A program made the translations under genes and the position numbers. 64,000 bases of DNA from JACVRW01 sp963814095 (GTDB lineage: Bacteria > Actinomycetota > Thermoleophilia > Solirubrobacterales > Thermoleophilaceae), in contig CAWFBT010000008.1 in the NCBI GenBank assembly GCA_963814095.1, positions 1 to 64,000 on the forward strand. The letters run 5' to 3'. The number at the start of each line of letters is the position of its first letter. The stretch's first letter is position 1. Shown here in pieces: positions 16,046 through 26,495 of this stretch. The notes below the pieces were generated by a model, which had not been told where the DNA came from, ran no database searches, and saw nothing but the letters and a program-made list of their open reading frames with translations.

Positions 16046-19000
16046 CAACCCCCTTGTGGTGGCTCCGCGAGAAGCGATCGCGACCGTTCGGCCGCGGTTT
16101 GGTTGCCCTTGAGCTCGTACATCGCGAGTCCGTCCCGGATTGCACGCTCGGCCTCGTCGTGCCGCTCACACGCTCGCAGCACTTCGGCCAGGGCGAGCAT
16201 CGCATCACCACGCTGGGAGAGCAAGTCGGTCGGCTCGACGAGCGCGAGCGCCTCACGGATCAGCGCTTCAGCCTCCTCGCAGGCGCCGCGTCGAGCGAGC
16301 GCCCTCGCCTGCACAGCGCGCCAGATCGCCTGCGTCAGCGTGTCCTCCGCGGCGGCACCGGCGGCTGCCCGCAGGGCAAGCTCGCCTGCCTCGTCGGCTC
16401 GGCCCTGGTCATAGACGGCCTGCGCGAGCAGCGCCGTGGTGGTGGCGAGCACGCTGCCCTCGCTCATATCGGAGAGCGTCTCGACGTCCGCGCGCAGGCG
16501 CTCCTCGACGAGCTCGGGCCTGCCGGCGAGCAGGCGGGCGAATGCCTCCAGGTGGGAGACGCCCGCCCCAAAGCCGCCCAGCTCGTCCAGCAGCTCGCTC
16601 GCCTGCACCAGCAGCTGGTCACTCGTCGCGAAGTCTCCCTTCATCGCCTGCAGCAGGGCGAGCGGGTTGAGCGTCGACGCCGTCGCCAGCGGGCTCGAGC
16701 GGACGGACGCGCGGAGTCCGTCGCAGAGCTCGATCGCCTCGTCGACCGGCGTCGGGCCGAGCGCCGCGCCAAGCGCGCGCCACCCAACGAGCTCGAAGAC
16801 CTCGCGCTGAGCGCCGGCGCGGCTCGCGCGCTCAGCCGCGTCGCGCCAAGCGGCATCCGCCTCGGCCACGTGGCCCGAGCGCCACGCCAGCTGGCCGCGC
16901 AACAGGCCTGCGCGCGCCACGCCGTGGTCGTCCCCCGCGCGCCCCAGGACGGCCTGCGCCGCTTCCGCCGCCGCCAGACCCTGCTCGCTTCCCGCGCCGG
17001 GTTCCAGCTCGAGACGCACGAGCTCGCGCTCGATCTGCGCGCGTGCCCGCAGGCGAGCGTCCGGCGCCCGCTCGATCGCCTCGTCGAGCACTCGAGCGGC
17101 GTCCTCCACTCGGCCCGCCTCGAAGAGCGCGGCTCCGAGCGACGGCAGCAGCTCGTCGTGCGCCGCCGCTCCCGGCGTGAGGAGCGCCTCGGCGCGCTCG
17201 AGCAGGCGCGCCGCCCTCGGGAGCGTCGCCGCGGATGAGCGCTGTGCCGGCGCGCGGCGGCCAGTCGCTCGGCCGCCTCGGCCCCGAGGCTCGTCTCCTT
17301 CACGCCGAGCTCGCATCAGGTTCCGGTGCGCCTCGCCCAGGTGGTAGCCGACGAGCTCGTCCGACCCGGCGGCCAAGCGCCGCGCGAGCGCCTCGTGGAG
17401 CTCGGCGCGGCGCTGCTTCGGGAGGCCGTGGTAGGCGGCCTCGCGGATGAGCGCGTGCGCGAAACGGAACACGTCCTCGCCGGGCGCCGAGGAGCGGTCG
17501 GGACGGATCAGCTGCTTCTGGACGAGCGCGACGAGCTCGGTGGAGATGGCAGGCGGACCGGGCTCCCCGAGGAGCGCTGCGAGCGCGCCCGCCTCGAAGC
17601 TCCGGCCCTGTATCGAGGCGTGCTCCAGCACCGACCGCTCAGCCGGATCGAGCCGGGCGATGCGCGCCGCCAGCACCGCCTGGATGGTCGAGGGCAGCGG
17701 GGCGTCTCCCCCCTCCGCACCGATCGCCGCAAGCTGCTCGAGGAAGAGCGGATTGCCCTCGGCGAGCTCCACGATGCGCGCCGCCGTGTCGGTGCCGAGC
17801 TCCTCGGCCCCGGCGCTCTCGACGAGCGCGCGCGCCTCGTCCTCCGGAAGCGCGTCGAGCGCGAACAGCGTGCGCGTGGACATCGGCGCCGCCCAGGCGG
17901 GCCGCATCTCGACGAACTCCGGGCGCGCCAGGCAGACGAGCAGGATCGGGTGCTCGCTGGCGAAGGCGACGACGTACTCGAGCAGGTCCAGGAGGCTCGG
18001 CTCCGCCCACTGGACGTCATCGACGACGGCCACCAGCGGGCGCTCTGACGCGACGTGCTCGAAGAGCTTTCGCACCGCCCACGAGGCCTCCTCGGCCTGG
18101 GCGGGCTCGTCGGACAGGCCGATGGCGCTCAGCACGAGCTGTGCCGGCTGTGCGTCGAGGGAGTCCTCCACCCAGGCCCGTGGCTCGTCCCCCCCGAGCG
18201 TCTGCACGATCTCGGCGAGCGGTCCGTAGCCGCCCGGGTCACCGTAGGAGCGGCAGCGCCCGACGGCCACGCTGGCCTCCGTCGGCGAGCCGGTCGAGCA
18301 ACTCGCGCGTAAGCCGTGACTTGCCGATGCCGGGCGGGCCGACGACCGTGACCGCGTGGCATGCGGCGCCCGTCTGTACGCGCGCGAACGCCGCCGTCAG
18401 CTCGCCGAGCTCGCGCTCGCGGTTGACGAAGCGGCTGCCCGGCGGCGCCACCCGCACCGGGTGATCGACCTCGAGCGCGACGAGCCGCCAGGCCCGGACC
18501 GTCGCGTCACGGCCCTTGAGCGCGAGCGGCTCGAGCGGCTCGGCGCTCACCGAACCTCGAACCAGCTCGTGGACGTTCTCGCCAAGCAGGATCTCGCCCT
18601 CCGCCGCCGCGCCCTGGAGCCGGGAGGCGACGTTGAACGCGTCCCCCGCCGCGAACGACCGGCGCCGGGCACCGGCGCTCACGAACACCTCGCCCGACTC
18701 GACGCCCACCCTCAGTGCTATACCGACGCCGCGCTCGCGCTCGAGCTCGGCGCTCAGCTCCGCCCCCGCCTCGCGCAGCTCGAGCGCGGCGCGTACGGCC
18801 CGCAGCGCGTCGTCCTCGTGCACCTCCGTCTGGCCGAACACACCGATGACCGCGTCGCCTGCGAACCCCTCGACCGAACCCCCATGCCGCTCGATTGCCG
18901 TGCTGCAGCGGTCCATGAAGCGATCGAGCAGGTCGTGCATCGACTCCGGGTCGAGCCGCTCCGCGAGACCGGTCGAGCCGACCAGGTCGGCGAAGACGAT

Positions 19001-19837
19001 GCTCACGAGCCGGCGCGCGCTCGGCGCCGGCTGAGGCGCCGGATGCTCCTCGGCCGGCGGCATCGGGAGCGCGGGCTCGGGAACGGCGGCGACCGGCAGC
19101 GCCAGCGCGGGGTCCTGAGCGAGCACGGATTGCTCGAGCTCGCGCAGCTGCGCGCCGGGCTCGATGCCGAGGTCCTCGACGAGCCGCCTGCGCGCGTTCT
19201 GGTAGGCCTGGAGCGCGTCCGCCTGCCGGTCGGCGCGGTACAGCGCGAGCATCAGCTGCGCGTGCAGCCGCTCGCGGTAGGGGTGCTCCGCTATCAGCGC
19301 CTCGAGCGGGCTCACCACCTCGGCGTGGCGGGCGAGCTCCATCTTCGCCTCGAACAGCCGCTCGAGCGCGCTCACGCGGACGTCCTCGAGCCGCGCACCC
19401 TCTCGCTGTGCGAACGGCTCCTCGAGGTCGGCGAACGGGCGTCCGCGCCACAGAGCCAGCGCGCGCTCGAGCAGCTCGATGGCGCCCTCCGGGTCGGCCC
19501 CGAAGGCGCCGTCGCGGCCCTCGGCGACAAGCCGCTCGAAGCGGTTCGCGTCTACTCGGTCGGGCTCCACCCGCAGCTCGTAGCCGTGGTCGCGCGTCAG
19601 GACCACGTCGTCGGCGGCGAGCGTCTTTCGCAGCCGCGAGACGTGCACCTGAACGGTCTTGGCCGCGGTGGCCGGCGGGCGCTCGCCCCAGAGCTCGTCG
19701 ATCAGGCGCTCGCTGCTGAGCGTCTCGTTGGAGTGTGTGAGGAGCAGCGCGAGGAGCGCTCGCTGCTTGCTGCCGCCCAGGGTGAGCGCCTGGCCCTCTT
19801 CGAGGACCTCGAGCGGGCCGAGGATGCGGAATTCCAT
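16045..19837 (-). CDS. SARP-type regulator with class III cyclase and AAA/TPR domains (frameshifted)
   Basis: The protein begins MEFRILGPLEV at 19837. Domains in order are an OmpR/SARP winged helix (1-90), BTAD (about 95-240), a class III adenylate/guanylate-cyclase domain (about 275-425; metal Asp in FADLVGSTGL, second in GDAVIGVFG), a STAND/AAA ATPase with P-loop GPPGIGKS and Walker B VAVVDDVQW, then TPR-like helices. Near 18282 one base breaks the frame between LLDRLAD and VAVGRCRSYG; at about 17232-17312 two or three further indels, net zero, scramble the segment before RAARLLERAEALL. Corrected, it is about 1,260 residues. It is likely a large activator reading a signal through its ATPase and is in an operon with the peroxidase genes. 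Confidence 0.8.
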
Positions 19838-20036
19838 GCCAGCGGGCATGCGAGCCCGGTCCAAGGTAGCGCGGGGCGAGGACGGGCGCCATCGGGTTCT
19901 TACCTAGTGAGGGATGCGCCCACGCCGGGCGCTCTCCACCGGCCCGACTTGATGTCGCTGTACGACACTAAGTCGGCACGATGGGACCGAAGCAGCGCGC
20001 TGCCGCTACGTTTCCGGCGGATATGCGGGTCCGCGA

Positions 20037-20949
20037 TTGATCGTCGTAGCCGGCGAGGCCCTTATCGACGTCGTGGCCGGCCCGGGCGGCGAGCTCGTCG
20101 GCCATCCGGGCGGCGGGCCGTACAACGTCGCGCGCAGCATCGGACGGCTCGAACAGCCGGTGGCCTACCTCGGGCGGCTCTCGAGCGACGGCTTCGGCAT
20201 GCGGCTGCGGAGCGAGCTCGAGGCGGACGGCGTCGGCATCGAGACCGTCGTCGCGACCGACGCGCCCACCACGCTGGCGCTCGTCGAGCTCGACGGGTCC
20301 GGCCATGCGGCCTACCGCTTCTACGCGGCCGGGACCTCCGCCCCGGGGTTGACGCTCGAGGCGGCCAGGGCGGCGCTTCCCGAGCGCCCCGAGGCGCTAT
20401 ACGTCGGGACGCTCGGGCTCGTGTTCGAGCCGATTGCGAGCACCCTCGAGCGGATCGCCGGCCAGGTCGGCGACGACACGCTCGTGGCGCTCGACCCGAA
20501 CTGCCGCCCGGCCGCGATCGACGATCCGGCCGCCTACCGCGCAGCGGCTCGGGCGCATCCTCCGCCGCGCCGACGTGCTGAAGGTGAGCGATGACGATCT
20601 CGAGTGGCTGCTGCCGGGGCGCGCGCCGGCGGACGCCGCCCGCGAGCTGCTTGGACACGCCGGCGCCGTCGCGCTCGTCACGCTCGGCGCCGAGGGAGCG
20701 CTCGTCGTGAGCAGAGACGACGTCGTCGCGGTCGAGGCTCCGCAAGTGGAGGTCGTCGACACGATCGGCGCGGGCGACGCCTTCATGGGCGCGTTCCTCG
20801 CCGACTGGTGCTCGCGCGGGCACGGCCGCGCCGAGCTCGGCGACAGCGACGAGCTCGCCGAGGCGACGCGCTTCGCCTGCCGCGTCGCGGCCGTCACCTG
20901 TACACGGGCGGGTGCCGATCCGCCGCGCCGTGCCGAGCTCGACGGCTAG
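20037..20949 (+). CDS. PfkB-family carbohydrate kinase (frameshifted)
   Basis: TTG 20037 begins an N-terminal half with the substrate motif HPGGGPYNVARSIGRL. At about 20537-20545 the frame changes after AAYRA, and the second frame carries LGRILRRADVLKVSDDDLEWL and the catalytic signature DTIGAGDAFMGAF (Asp base) to a stop at 20949. Both halves are complete, so a single-base indel, not loss of a domain, explains the break. The enzyme would phosphorylate a sugar such as fructose or ribose; the substrate is not determinable. It stands alone between divergent/convergent genes. Confidence 0.8.
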
Positions 20950-20968
20950 AGCTGCTTCACGGAAGCGG

Positions 20969-21220
20969 TTAGCTGCTCTTCGCGGCGGCCTTGCCGCCCT
21001 TGCGGCCGGCGGCCTGCTTCTGAGCCCGGTTGCCGCCACTGCCGCTGCCGCTGCTCTTGCTGCTGCGGCTGCTGCCGCCGCTGCCCGACTTCTTGCCGCC
21101 CTTGCTCGACGCGTCGGGCGTGTTGGCAATCGCCGCTGCGCGGCCCTTGCTCATGCCCTTCTTGCGCAGACCCTCGTACTGCTTGTCGTCCTTCACGCTC
21201 GGACCGTGATCCTTGGCCAT
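20969..21220 (-). CDS. Small Ser/Gly/Lys-rich protein (MAKDHGPS family)
   Basis: The 83-residue protein starts MAKDHGPSVKDDKQYEGLRKKGMSKGRAAAIANTP and continues in a low-complexity Ser/Gly/Lys tail ending AGRKGGKAAAKSS. I recognise the start as a conserved small protein family (DUF7218-like) of unknown function found in many bacteria, often with Ku/stress contexts; that recollection is not verified. The tail suggests disordered, possibly nucleic-acid-binding character. Confidence 0.75.
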   Translation of the reverse strand: MAKDHGPSVKDDKQYEGLRKKGMSKGRAAAIANTPDASSKGGKKSGSGGSSRSSKSSGSGSGGNRAQKQAAGRKGGKAAAKSS

Positions 21221-21255
21221 GTGGCTGTCACCTCCTGATTGCCTGCCCCACGTCG

Positions 21256-22423
21256 TTACCCGGAAGGCGGGGCCTCAATCGCGTCTAACGGGGCGTCCTC
21301 GCCGGCCCCCCAGCTGCGCATCCGGCGGCGCAGATCGAGGTAGCTCGCGAGGCCCGGCAGCGCGGGCAGGTAGGTCGAGATCAGCTGGTAGCTCACGACC
21401 GCGAGCAGCGCGAGACCGGCGTCCACGCCCGACGCCGCGAACGCGCCGACCATTCCTCCCTCCGCGCCGCCGACCCCGCCCGGCAGCGGTAGGAGGTTGC
21501 CCATCTGGCCGAGGAAGTAGCAGAGCACGAGCGTGCCGGTGGCGGGCGGTTCGCCGAAGGCGTGGAAGGTCGCCCACAGGGTGGCGACGTCGAATGCCCA
21601 CCAGACGAGCGACCACAGCAGCACGGTCGGCTGTTCGCGCACGATCGAGAGCGCGAGCCGGGCGCCGGTGCCCGCCACCTGCGGCACGGTCGCAAGCCGG
21701 GCGGCGAGCCGCCCGACCCAGCCCTTGCGGTGCGCGAGCCCCTCTACGCGCCGCTCGAGGTCGCCGGGTATCCGGACGAGAGCGAACGCGAGGACGGTGA
21801 CCAGGCCGCCCACCGCCGTGGCGATCACGCCCAGCAGGGTCGGGACGTCCGGCAGCACGCCGGTCACGACGACGATGCCGCCGATGAACAGCGCGGCGAT
21901 GTAGACCGAGTAGAGCACGATCATGAAGGCGGTCAGCTGGCGTGCCGCGACCCGCACGCCCATGCCGAGGCGGTGGAGCGCCCAGCCGGTGAACGCGATC
22001 CCGCCCGCGCCGCCGGCGGAGAAGACCCGCGTGGCCACGACCCCGGCGAGCGTGAGCTCAGTGGCGATCGCCCAGTCGAGCCGCGGCGCGCGCGGGCGAT
22101 GGACCACGTAGGTGAGCACCACGTAGCCGCCGAACGAGACGATCTCGGCGCCCGCACCCACGGCGAGCCACACGCGGATCGCCGCGCTCGACGCGCTCGA
22201 CCAGCTCCTCGAGGTCGTTCAGGTGCGCGATGCCGAGCGCCACGACCACCACGACGACGGCGCCGATCACGCCGCGCCGGACGAGGTTGCGGTGCGCCTT
22301 GAGCGGTGTGATCCACGCGTCGCGAGTGGCGACGAGCACGCACGCGATCAGCACGCCGGCCGCCCCGAGGCCGGCGAGCACGATTGTGTGCTCGGACGGG
22401 ATCCAGCCCGCGACCAGGCTCAC
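21256..22423 (-). CDS. Flippase-like/LPG-synthase transmembrane protein (frameshifted)
   Basis: The N-terminal part from ATG 22423 (MSLVAGWIPSEHTIVLAGLG) has two or three helices; at about 22181-22190 the frame changes and the longer part continues with VWLAVGAGAEIVSFGGYVVLTYVV. The family core motifs are present: FSAGGAGGIAFTGWAL and, later, GNLLPLPGGVGGAEGGMVGAF. This is the UPF0104/lysylphosphatidylglycerol-synthase membrane domain, thought to flip lipids, here without a catalytic aminoacyl domain. Corrected length is about 389 residues. Confidence 0.8.
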
Positions 22424-22604
22424 CAGTCCGGCACCCTAGCGGGCGGGTCCGGGTATTCGCCCAGGATGGACGGCGTGCATCCTCGCCTCACGGCGGCGCT
22501 CGCGCGGCAGCTCACGCGCCGTGACGTCGAGCTCGGTCAGACCGTCGTGAGCGCGAGCTCGGCCCGCTGGGCTCGGTGGGGGTGCGGCTCGGGGATGGCG
22601 CGGC

Positions 22605-23432
22605 TCAGTCCGCCGCCACCCGAAACCCCATGTGACCCGTGCTGCTGTCGGCGTGTTGCGGCTGCGCGCCGCAACCCGGTAGCGGTTGCAGTAGGACTCG
22701 TGGCACAGGTAGGAGCCGCCGCGGATCACCTTGCCGCGTCCCGGGCCGGGCTCCGCCGCCGCGTCGAACCAGTCCGCGCACCACTCCCAGGCGTTGCCCG
22801 ACGTGTTGAAGAGCCCGAAGCCGTTGGCCTCGAAGGAGTCGACCGGGCCGGTCCCGTAGTACCCGTCCTCGCAGGTGTTGTGGTCGGGGAAGCTCCCCTG
22901 CCAGATGTTGCAGCGGTGCCGGCCCGCGGGCGTCAGCTCGTCGCCCCACGGGTAGCGCTTCTGCTCGAGCCCGCCGCGCGCGGCGTACTCCCACTCGACC
23001 TCGGTCGGCAGTCGCAGGCCCGCCCAGCGGCAGTACGCGCGCGCGTCGGTCCAGGAGACGTGCACGACGGGTGATCGCCGCGCTCGTCGATCGACGACCC
23101 CGGGCCCTCGGGCCGGCGCCAGTCCGCCCCCTCGACCTGGCGCCACCACTGCGCCTGCGCGACCGCGCGGGTGGGCGGGAAGTCGTGCAGGCAGCAGGCC
23201 GGCGAAGACGAACGACCAGCCGAAGCGCTCGGCGGTCGTGCGGTGCCCGGCGGCCGCGACGAATGCGGCGAACTCGTCGTTCGTGACCGCGTGCGCGGCG
23301 ATCCGGAATCGCTCGACGGCCACCTCGCGCACAGGCCCCTCGCCGTCCTCCGGGAAGCCGCCGGGGTCCTCCGAGCCCATCAGGAACGTGCCGCCGTCGA
23401 GGTCGATGCAGGCTGGCGGTCGACACGGACAT
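22605..23432 (-). CDS. Formylglycine-generating enzyme, canonical type (multiply frameshifted)
   Basis: Pieces from all three frames rebuild one FGE. They are DLDGGTFLMGSEDPGGFPED near the start, a HDFPPTRAVAQAQWWRQVEG piece (about 23190-23072), RLPTEVEWEYAARGG, NTSGNAWEWCADWFD, and the C-terminal GGSYLCHESYCNRYRVAARSRNTP joined to DSSTGHMGFRVAAD. Indels fall near 23412, 23190, 23070 (a G missing in CCCGTCG) and 22650 (a G missing in CCGACAG). The LCHESYC cysteine pair is the copper/redox site of true FGEs, which convert Cys to formylglycine in sulfatases. No Cys-type sulfatase is in this window. Confidence 0.8.
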   Translation of the reverse strand: MSVSTASLHRPRRRHVPDGLGGPRRLPGGRRGACARGGRRAIPDRRARGHERRVRRIRRGRRAPHDRRALRLVVRLRRPAACTTSRPPARSRRRSGGARSRGRTGAGPRARGRRSTSAAITRRARLLDRRARVLPLGGPATADRGRVGVRRARRARAEALPVGRRADARGPAPLQHLAGELPRPQHLRGRVLRDRPGRLLRGQRLRALQHVGQRLGVVRGLVRRGGGARPGTRQGDPRRLLPVPRVLLQPLPGCGAQPQHADSSTGHMGFRVAAD

Positions 23433-23456
23433 CGCCTCGCTGAGACTATCCGCGCT

Positions 23457-23809
23457 GTGAACGAGCCCGCCGACGTCGACGCCACTCGCCGCACCCGGCT
23501 CGCGGCCGAGCGCACCTGGCTCGCCTGGTGGCGCTCAGGGATCGCGTCCGCCGCAACCTCGGTCGCCGTCGGCGGCGTGGTGCCCCAGCTGGTCGACGGC
23601 GCGCGCACCCCGTACGTGCTGCTGGGCTGCGGCTACGCACTGCTGGCGCTGACGCTGTTCGTCGGCGCGCTACCGCCAGCGCCAGGTCGAGAGCGCTCTG
23701 GAGCGCGGCGGCTACGCCGGCGTGAACGACCGGGTTGGTGCTGGCCCTGACCTTCGCGGCGTCGGTGCTGGCGCTGGCGACGCTGCTCGTGATCATCGTC
23801 GAGTCCTAG
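23457..23809 (+). CDS. DUF202 (YidH-like) membrane protein (frameshifted)
   Basis: GTG 23457 begins a DUF202 protein: TRLAAERTWLAWWRSGIA is the family signature at the first helix, followed by a PYVLLGCGYALLALTLF helix. Then the frame slips at about 23666-23671 (next piece RYRQRQVESALERGGY) and at about 23733-23737 (last piece VLALTFAASVLALATLLVIIVES). Corrected, it is about 117 residues with three transmembrane helices. The function of the family is unknown. It is divergent from the FGE gene. Confidence 0.75.
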
Positions 23810-23811
23810 GG

Positions 23812-24288
23812 CTAGCCGCCGGACTCGCCGTCGTAGTAGTCGACCCCGCTCGAGCGCTTGACCATCACGTCCTCGGCGCGGATGCCGGTCCAGACCCCGA
23901 CCTTGTCGCTGTCCGGATAGGCCGTGGCCGACGGGTAGACGATCGTCGACCACATCAGCACGCGGGCCGGCTCGTCGCTGTCGTTGCGGATCTGGTGCGC
24001 GCCATCGGGCCCCTTGGGGAAGAAGACGGCGTCCCACGGCGCGAGCTCCTCGGTGCCCTCGGGCGTGCGGACGGACGGCCGCCCGGCGAGCACGACGACC
24101 CACTCGTCCTCGCCGTACTCGTAGTGGTACGGGCAGATCGCCTGGCCGGGCGGCAGCTCGTAGACGCTCATTCCCGTGTCCTTCGCGCCCAGGTCGGGGC
24201 CGGGACGGAACATGCCGGCCTTGAAGCCCTCCGGATCCTCGTCCGGGTCGTAGCGGAACTCGGGATCGGCGATGTTGACGCGCCGCAT
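23812..24288 (-). CDS. Cupin-domain protein
   Basis: ATG 24288 gives 158 residues with a single cupin barrel: AICPYHYEYGEDEWVVVLAGRPSV supplies the HxH...E metal motif and GAHQIRNDS the second-motif His. A C-terminal segment of about 40 residues (VWTGIRAEDVMVKRSSGVDYYDGE) is a tail I have seen on actinobacterial cupins. It starts 2 nt after the stop of the glyoxalase gene, so the two are co-translated. Function is probably metal-dependent isomerase/dioxygenase or a binding protein. Confidence 0.8.
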   Translation of the reverse strand: MRRVNIADPEFRYDPDEDPEGFKAGMFRPGPDLGAKDTGMSVYELPPGQAICPYHYEYGEDEWVVVLAGRPSVRTPEGTEELAPWDAVFFPKGPDGAHQIRNDSDEPARVLMWSTIVYPSATAYPDSDKVGVWTGIRAEDVMVKRSSGVDYYDGESGG

Positions 24289-24290
24289 CC

Positions 24291-24663
24291 TCAGCCGCTC
24301 GACGACATCGCCTGCACCGCCCAGCCGTTCCCGTCCGGGTCGCGGAAGAAGACGAAGTCGCCCCAGGGGAAGCTCTGCACATCGCTCGCGTCGACGCCGC
24401 GCTCTTTCAGATGGCGGCGGGCCGCCTCGGCGTCTTCGACGACCAGCTGCAGGCCCTGGGCCGCCCCCGGTGCGGCCTCGGTGATGCCAGTGCCGATCGC
24501 GATCGAGCAGGCCGAGCCCGGGCGGCGTGAGCTGCACGAAGCGGATCTCGTCGCTGATACGGTGGTCGTGGTCCGCGTTGAAGCCGACCTTGTCGACGTA
24601 GAAGGCCTTGGCCGCGTCGACGTCCGAGACGGGGACCGCGACCAGCTCGAGCTTCCAATCCAT
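24291..24663 (-). CDS. Glyoxalase/VOC-family protein (frameshifted)
   Basis: ATG 24663 starts MDWKLELVAVPVSDVDAAKAFY, a typical VOC opening. After VQLTPPG the frame slips at about 24516-24524; the continuing frame reads SACSIAIGTGITEAAPG, then VVEDAEAARRHLKERG and WGDFVFFRDPDGNGWAVQ, the second VOC half, to a stop at 24291. Corrected length is about 124 residues. VOC proteins bind a divalent metal between paired beta-alpha-beta units and act on glyoxal-type or antibiotic substrates; the substrate is unknown. It lies divergent from the DGPF/ECF42 pair. Confidence 0.78.
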
Positions 24664-24789
24664 CGTGAATCTCCTCCTGTGGGGGTATGCGGCGCAGCAC
24701 CCTACCGCGAAAGAATTTCAGGTCCGTGTCGATTTTCACTGGACTCGTTCGACGCCCAATTGAAAGCCCCCGAACCGAGGAGTCATCCA

Positions 24790-25212
24790 ATGCGTTTCAT
24801 GATCCTGGTCAAGGCAACCGACCAGTCCGAGGCAGGCGAGATGCCGAGCCAGGAGCTGCTCGAGCAGATGCAGAAGTACAACGAGGAGCTCGTGAAGGCG
24901 GGTGTGATGCTCGCCGGCGAGGGCCTGCACCCGAGCGCCAAGGGAGCGCGGATCAGGTTCTCGGGCGACAAGCGCACGGTGATCGACGGCCCGTTCACCG
25001 AGACCAAGGAGCTCGTCGCCGGCTTCTGGATCTTCGACGTCAAGTCGAAGGAAGAGGCGATCGAGTGGGTCAAGCGCTGCCCCAACCCGATGGACGAGGA
25101 GTCCGAGATCGAGATCCGCCAGGTCTTCGAGATCGACGACTTCGGCGAGCTCACGCCCGAGATCCGCGAGACCGACCAGCGGCTTCGCGACGAAGTGGCC
25201 CGCAACCAGTAG
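24790..25212 (+). CDS. DGPF/YCII-domain protein (ECF42 partner)
   Basis: The 140-residue protein begins MRFMILVKATDQSE and contains the family-naming motif VIDGPFTETKELVAGFWI near residue 75, with a conserved His-free ferredoxin-like YCII fold. It ends 4 nt before an ECF42-type sigma factor gene. DGPF proteins are the characteristic partners of group ECF42 and probably supply the signal or are a target, but their biochemical role is unresolved. ATG 24790 is the only sensible start. Confidence 0.88.
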   Translation: MRFMILVKATDQSEAGEMPSQELLEQMQKYNEELVKAGVMLAGEGLHPSAKGARIRFSGDKRTVIDGPFTETKELVAGFWIFDVKSKEEAIEWVKRCPNPMDEESEIEIRQVFEIDDFGELTPEIRETDQRLRDEVARNQ

Positions 25213-25216
25213 TCGC

Positions 25217-26495
25217 ATGGGTGAGCCCGACGTCGGTCGCGCGATCGAGGCCGTCTGGCGGATCGAGTCCGCGCGCCTCATCGGCGGGCTCGCCCGGATC
25301 GTGCGCGACGTCGGCCTCGCCGAGGACCTCGCGCACGACGCGCTGGTCGCCGCGCTCGAGCAGTGGCCGGAGTCAGGCGTCCCGGACAACCCGGGCGCCT
25401 GGCTCATGGCCACGGCCAAGCACCGCGCGATCGACCGGCTGCGGCGCAGCGAGGTGCTCGAGCGAAAGCAGGAGGAGCTCGGTCGCGAGCTGCGAGATCC
25501 GGCAGGCCCTCGCCGCGGCTGACTGGGACGCAGCGATCGACGACGTCGGCGACGACGTCCTGCGCCTCATCTTCACCACCTGCCACCCCGTGCTGTCGCG
25601 CGAGGCGCGCGTGGCGCTCACGCTGCGCCTGCTCGGCGGCCTGACCACGCCCGAGATCGCGCGCGCCTTCCTCGTCTCGGAGTCGACGGTCGCGCAGCGG
25701 ATAGTGCGCGCCAAGCGGACGCTCGCCGAGACCAAGGTTCCGTTCGAGGTCCCCGCGCGCGACGAGCTCGCCGAGCGGCTCTCGTCGGTGCTCGAGGTCG
25801 TCTACTTCATCTTCAACGAGGGCTATCAGGCCACGGGAGGCGACGACTGGATCCGTCCGCACCTCAGCGCGGAGGCCATGCGGCTGGGGCGCATCATCGC
25901 GGCGCTCGCTCCCGACGAGCCCGAGGTGCACGGGCTGGTGGCGCTGATGGAGATCCAGGCGTCGCGCTACCGCGCCCGTGTGGGCCCGTCGGGTGAGCCG
26001 ATCCTGCTGCTCGACCAGGACCGCTCGCGCTGGGACTACATGCTGATCGGGCGCGGGCTCACCGCGCTCGGGCGCGCCGAGGAGCTCGGCGGCGGGCTCG
26101 GGCCATACGCCCTGCAGGCGTCGATCGCCGCCTGCCACGCCCAGGCCCGCGTCGCCGAGGACACCAACTGGCCGCGCATCCTCGCGCTCTATGACGCGCT
26201 CGCCGAGCTGTCGCCCTCACCCGTGATCGACCTGAACCGGGCGGTCGCGCTCGGCATGGCGTTCGGCCCCGAACGCGCGCTCGAGGTGGTCGACGAGCTG
26301 GCGGCGGAGCCGCAGCTCGAGAGCTACCACCTGCTGCCGAGCGTGCGCGGCGACCTGCTCTTCAAGCTCGGCCGCCTGCAGGAGGCGCAGGAGGAGTTCG
26401 AGCGCGCGGCGTCGCTCACCGACAACGCGCCCGAGCGCAGGCTGCTGCTCGAGCGCGCCGCGGCCTGCGCCCGCAACGGCCGCTCAGTCGGATAG
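25217..26495 (+). CDS. ECF42-type RNA polymerase sigma factor with TPR-like C-terminus (frameshifted)
   Basis: ATG 25217 begins region 2 (VWRIESARLIGGLARIVRDVGLAEDLAHDALVAALEQWP), which runs to LERKQEELGREL; at about 25490-25496 the frame slips and continues EIRQALAAADWDAAIDDVGDDVLRLIFTTCHP, region 4 (TTPEIARAFLVSESTVAQRIVRAKRTL) and a long C-terminal extension with NEGYQATGGDDWIRPHLSAEAMRLGR and repeated helix pairs. Corrected length is about 425 residues, normal for ECF42. It lacks an anti-sigma gene; the extension is thought to replace that control. The last 12 nt overlap the convergent DUF2237 gene. Confidence 0.85.

Noticed and set aside
18356..20581. Very long plus-strand frame opposite the SARP regulator
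   Set aside because: High GC makes antisense frames long. The translation is Arg/Leu/Glu-rich without domains, whereas the minus strand encodes clear SARP, BTAD and cyclase domains.
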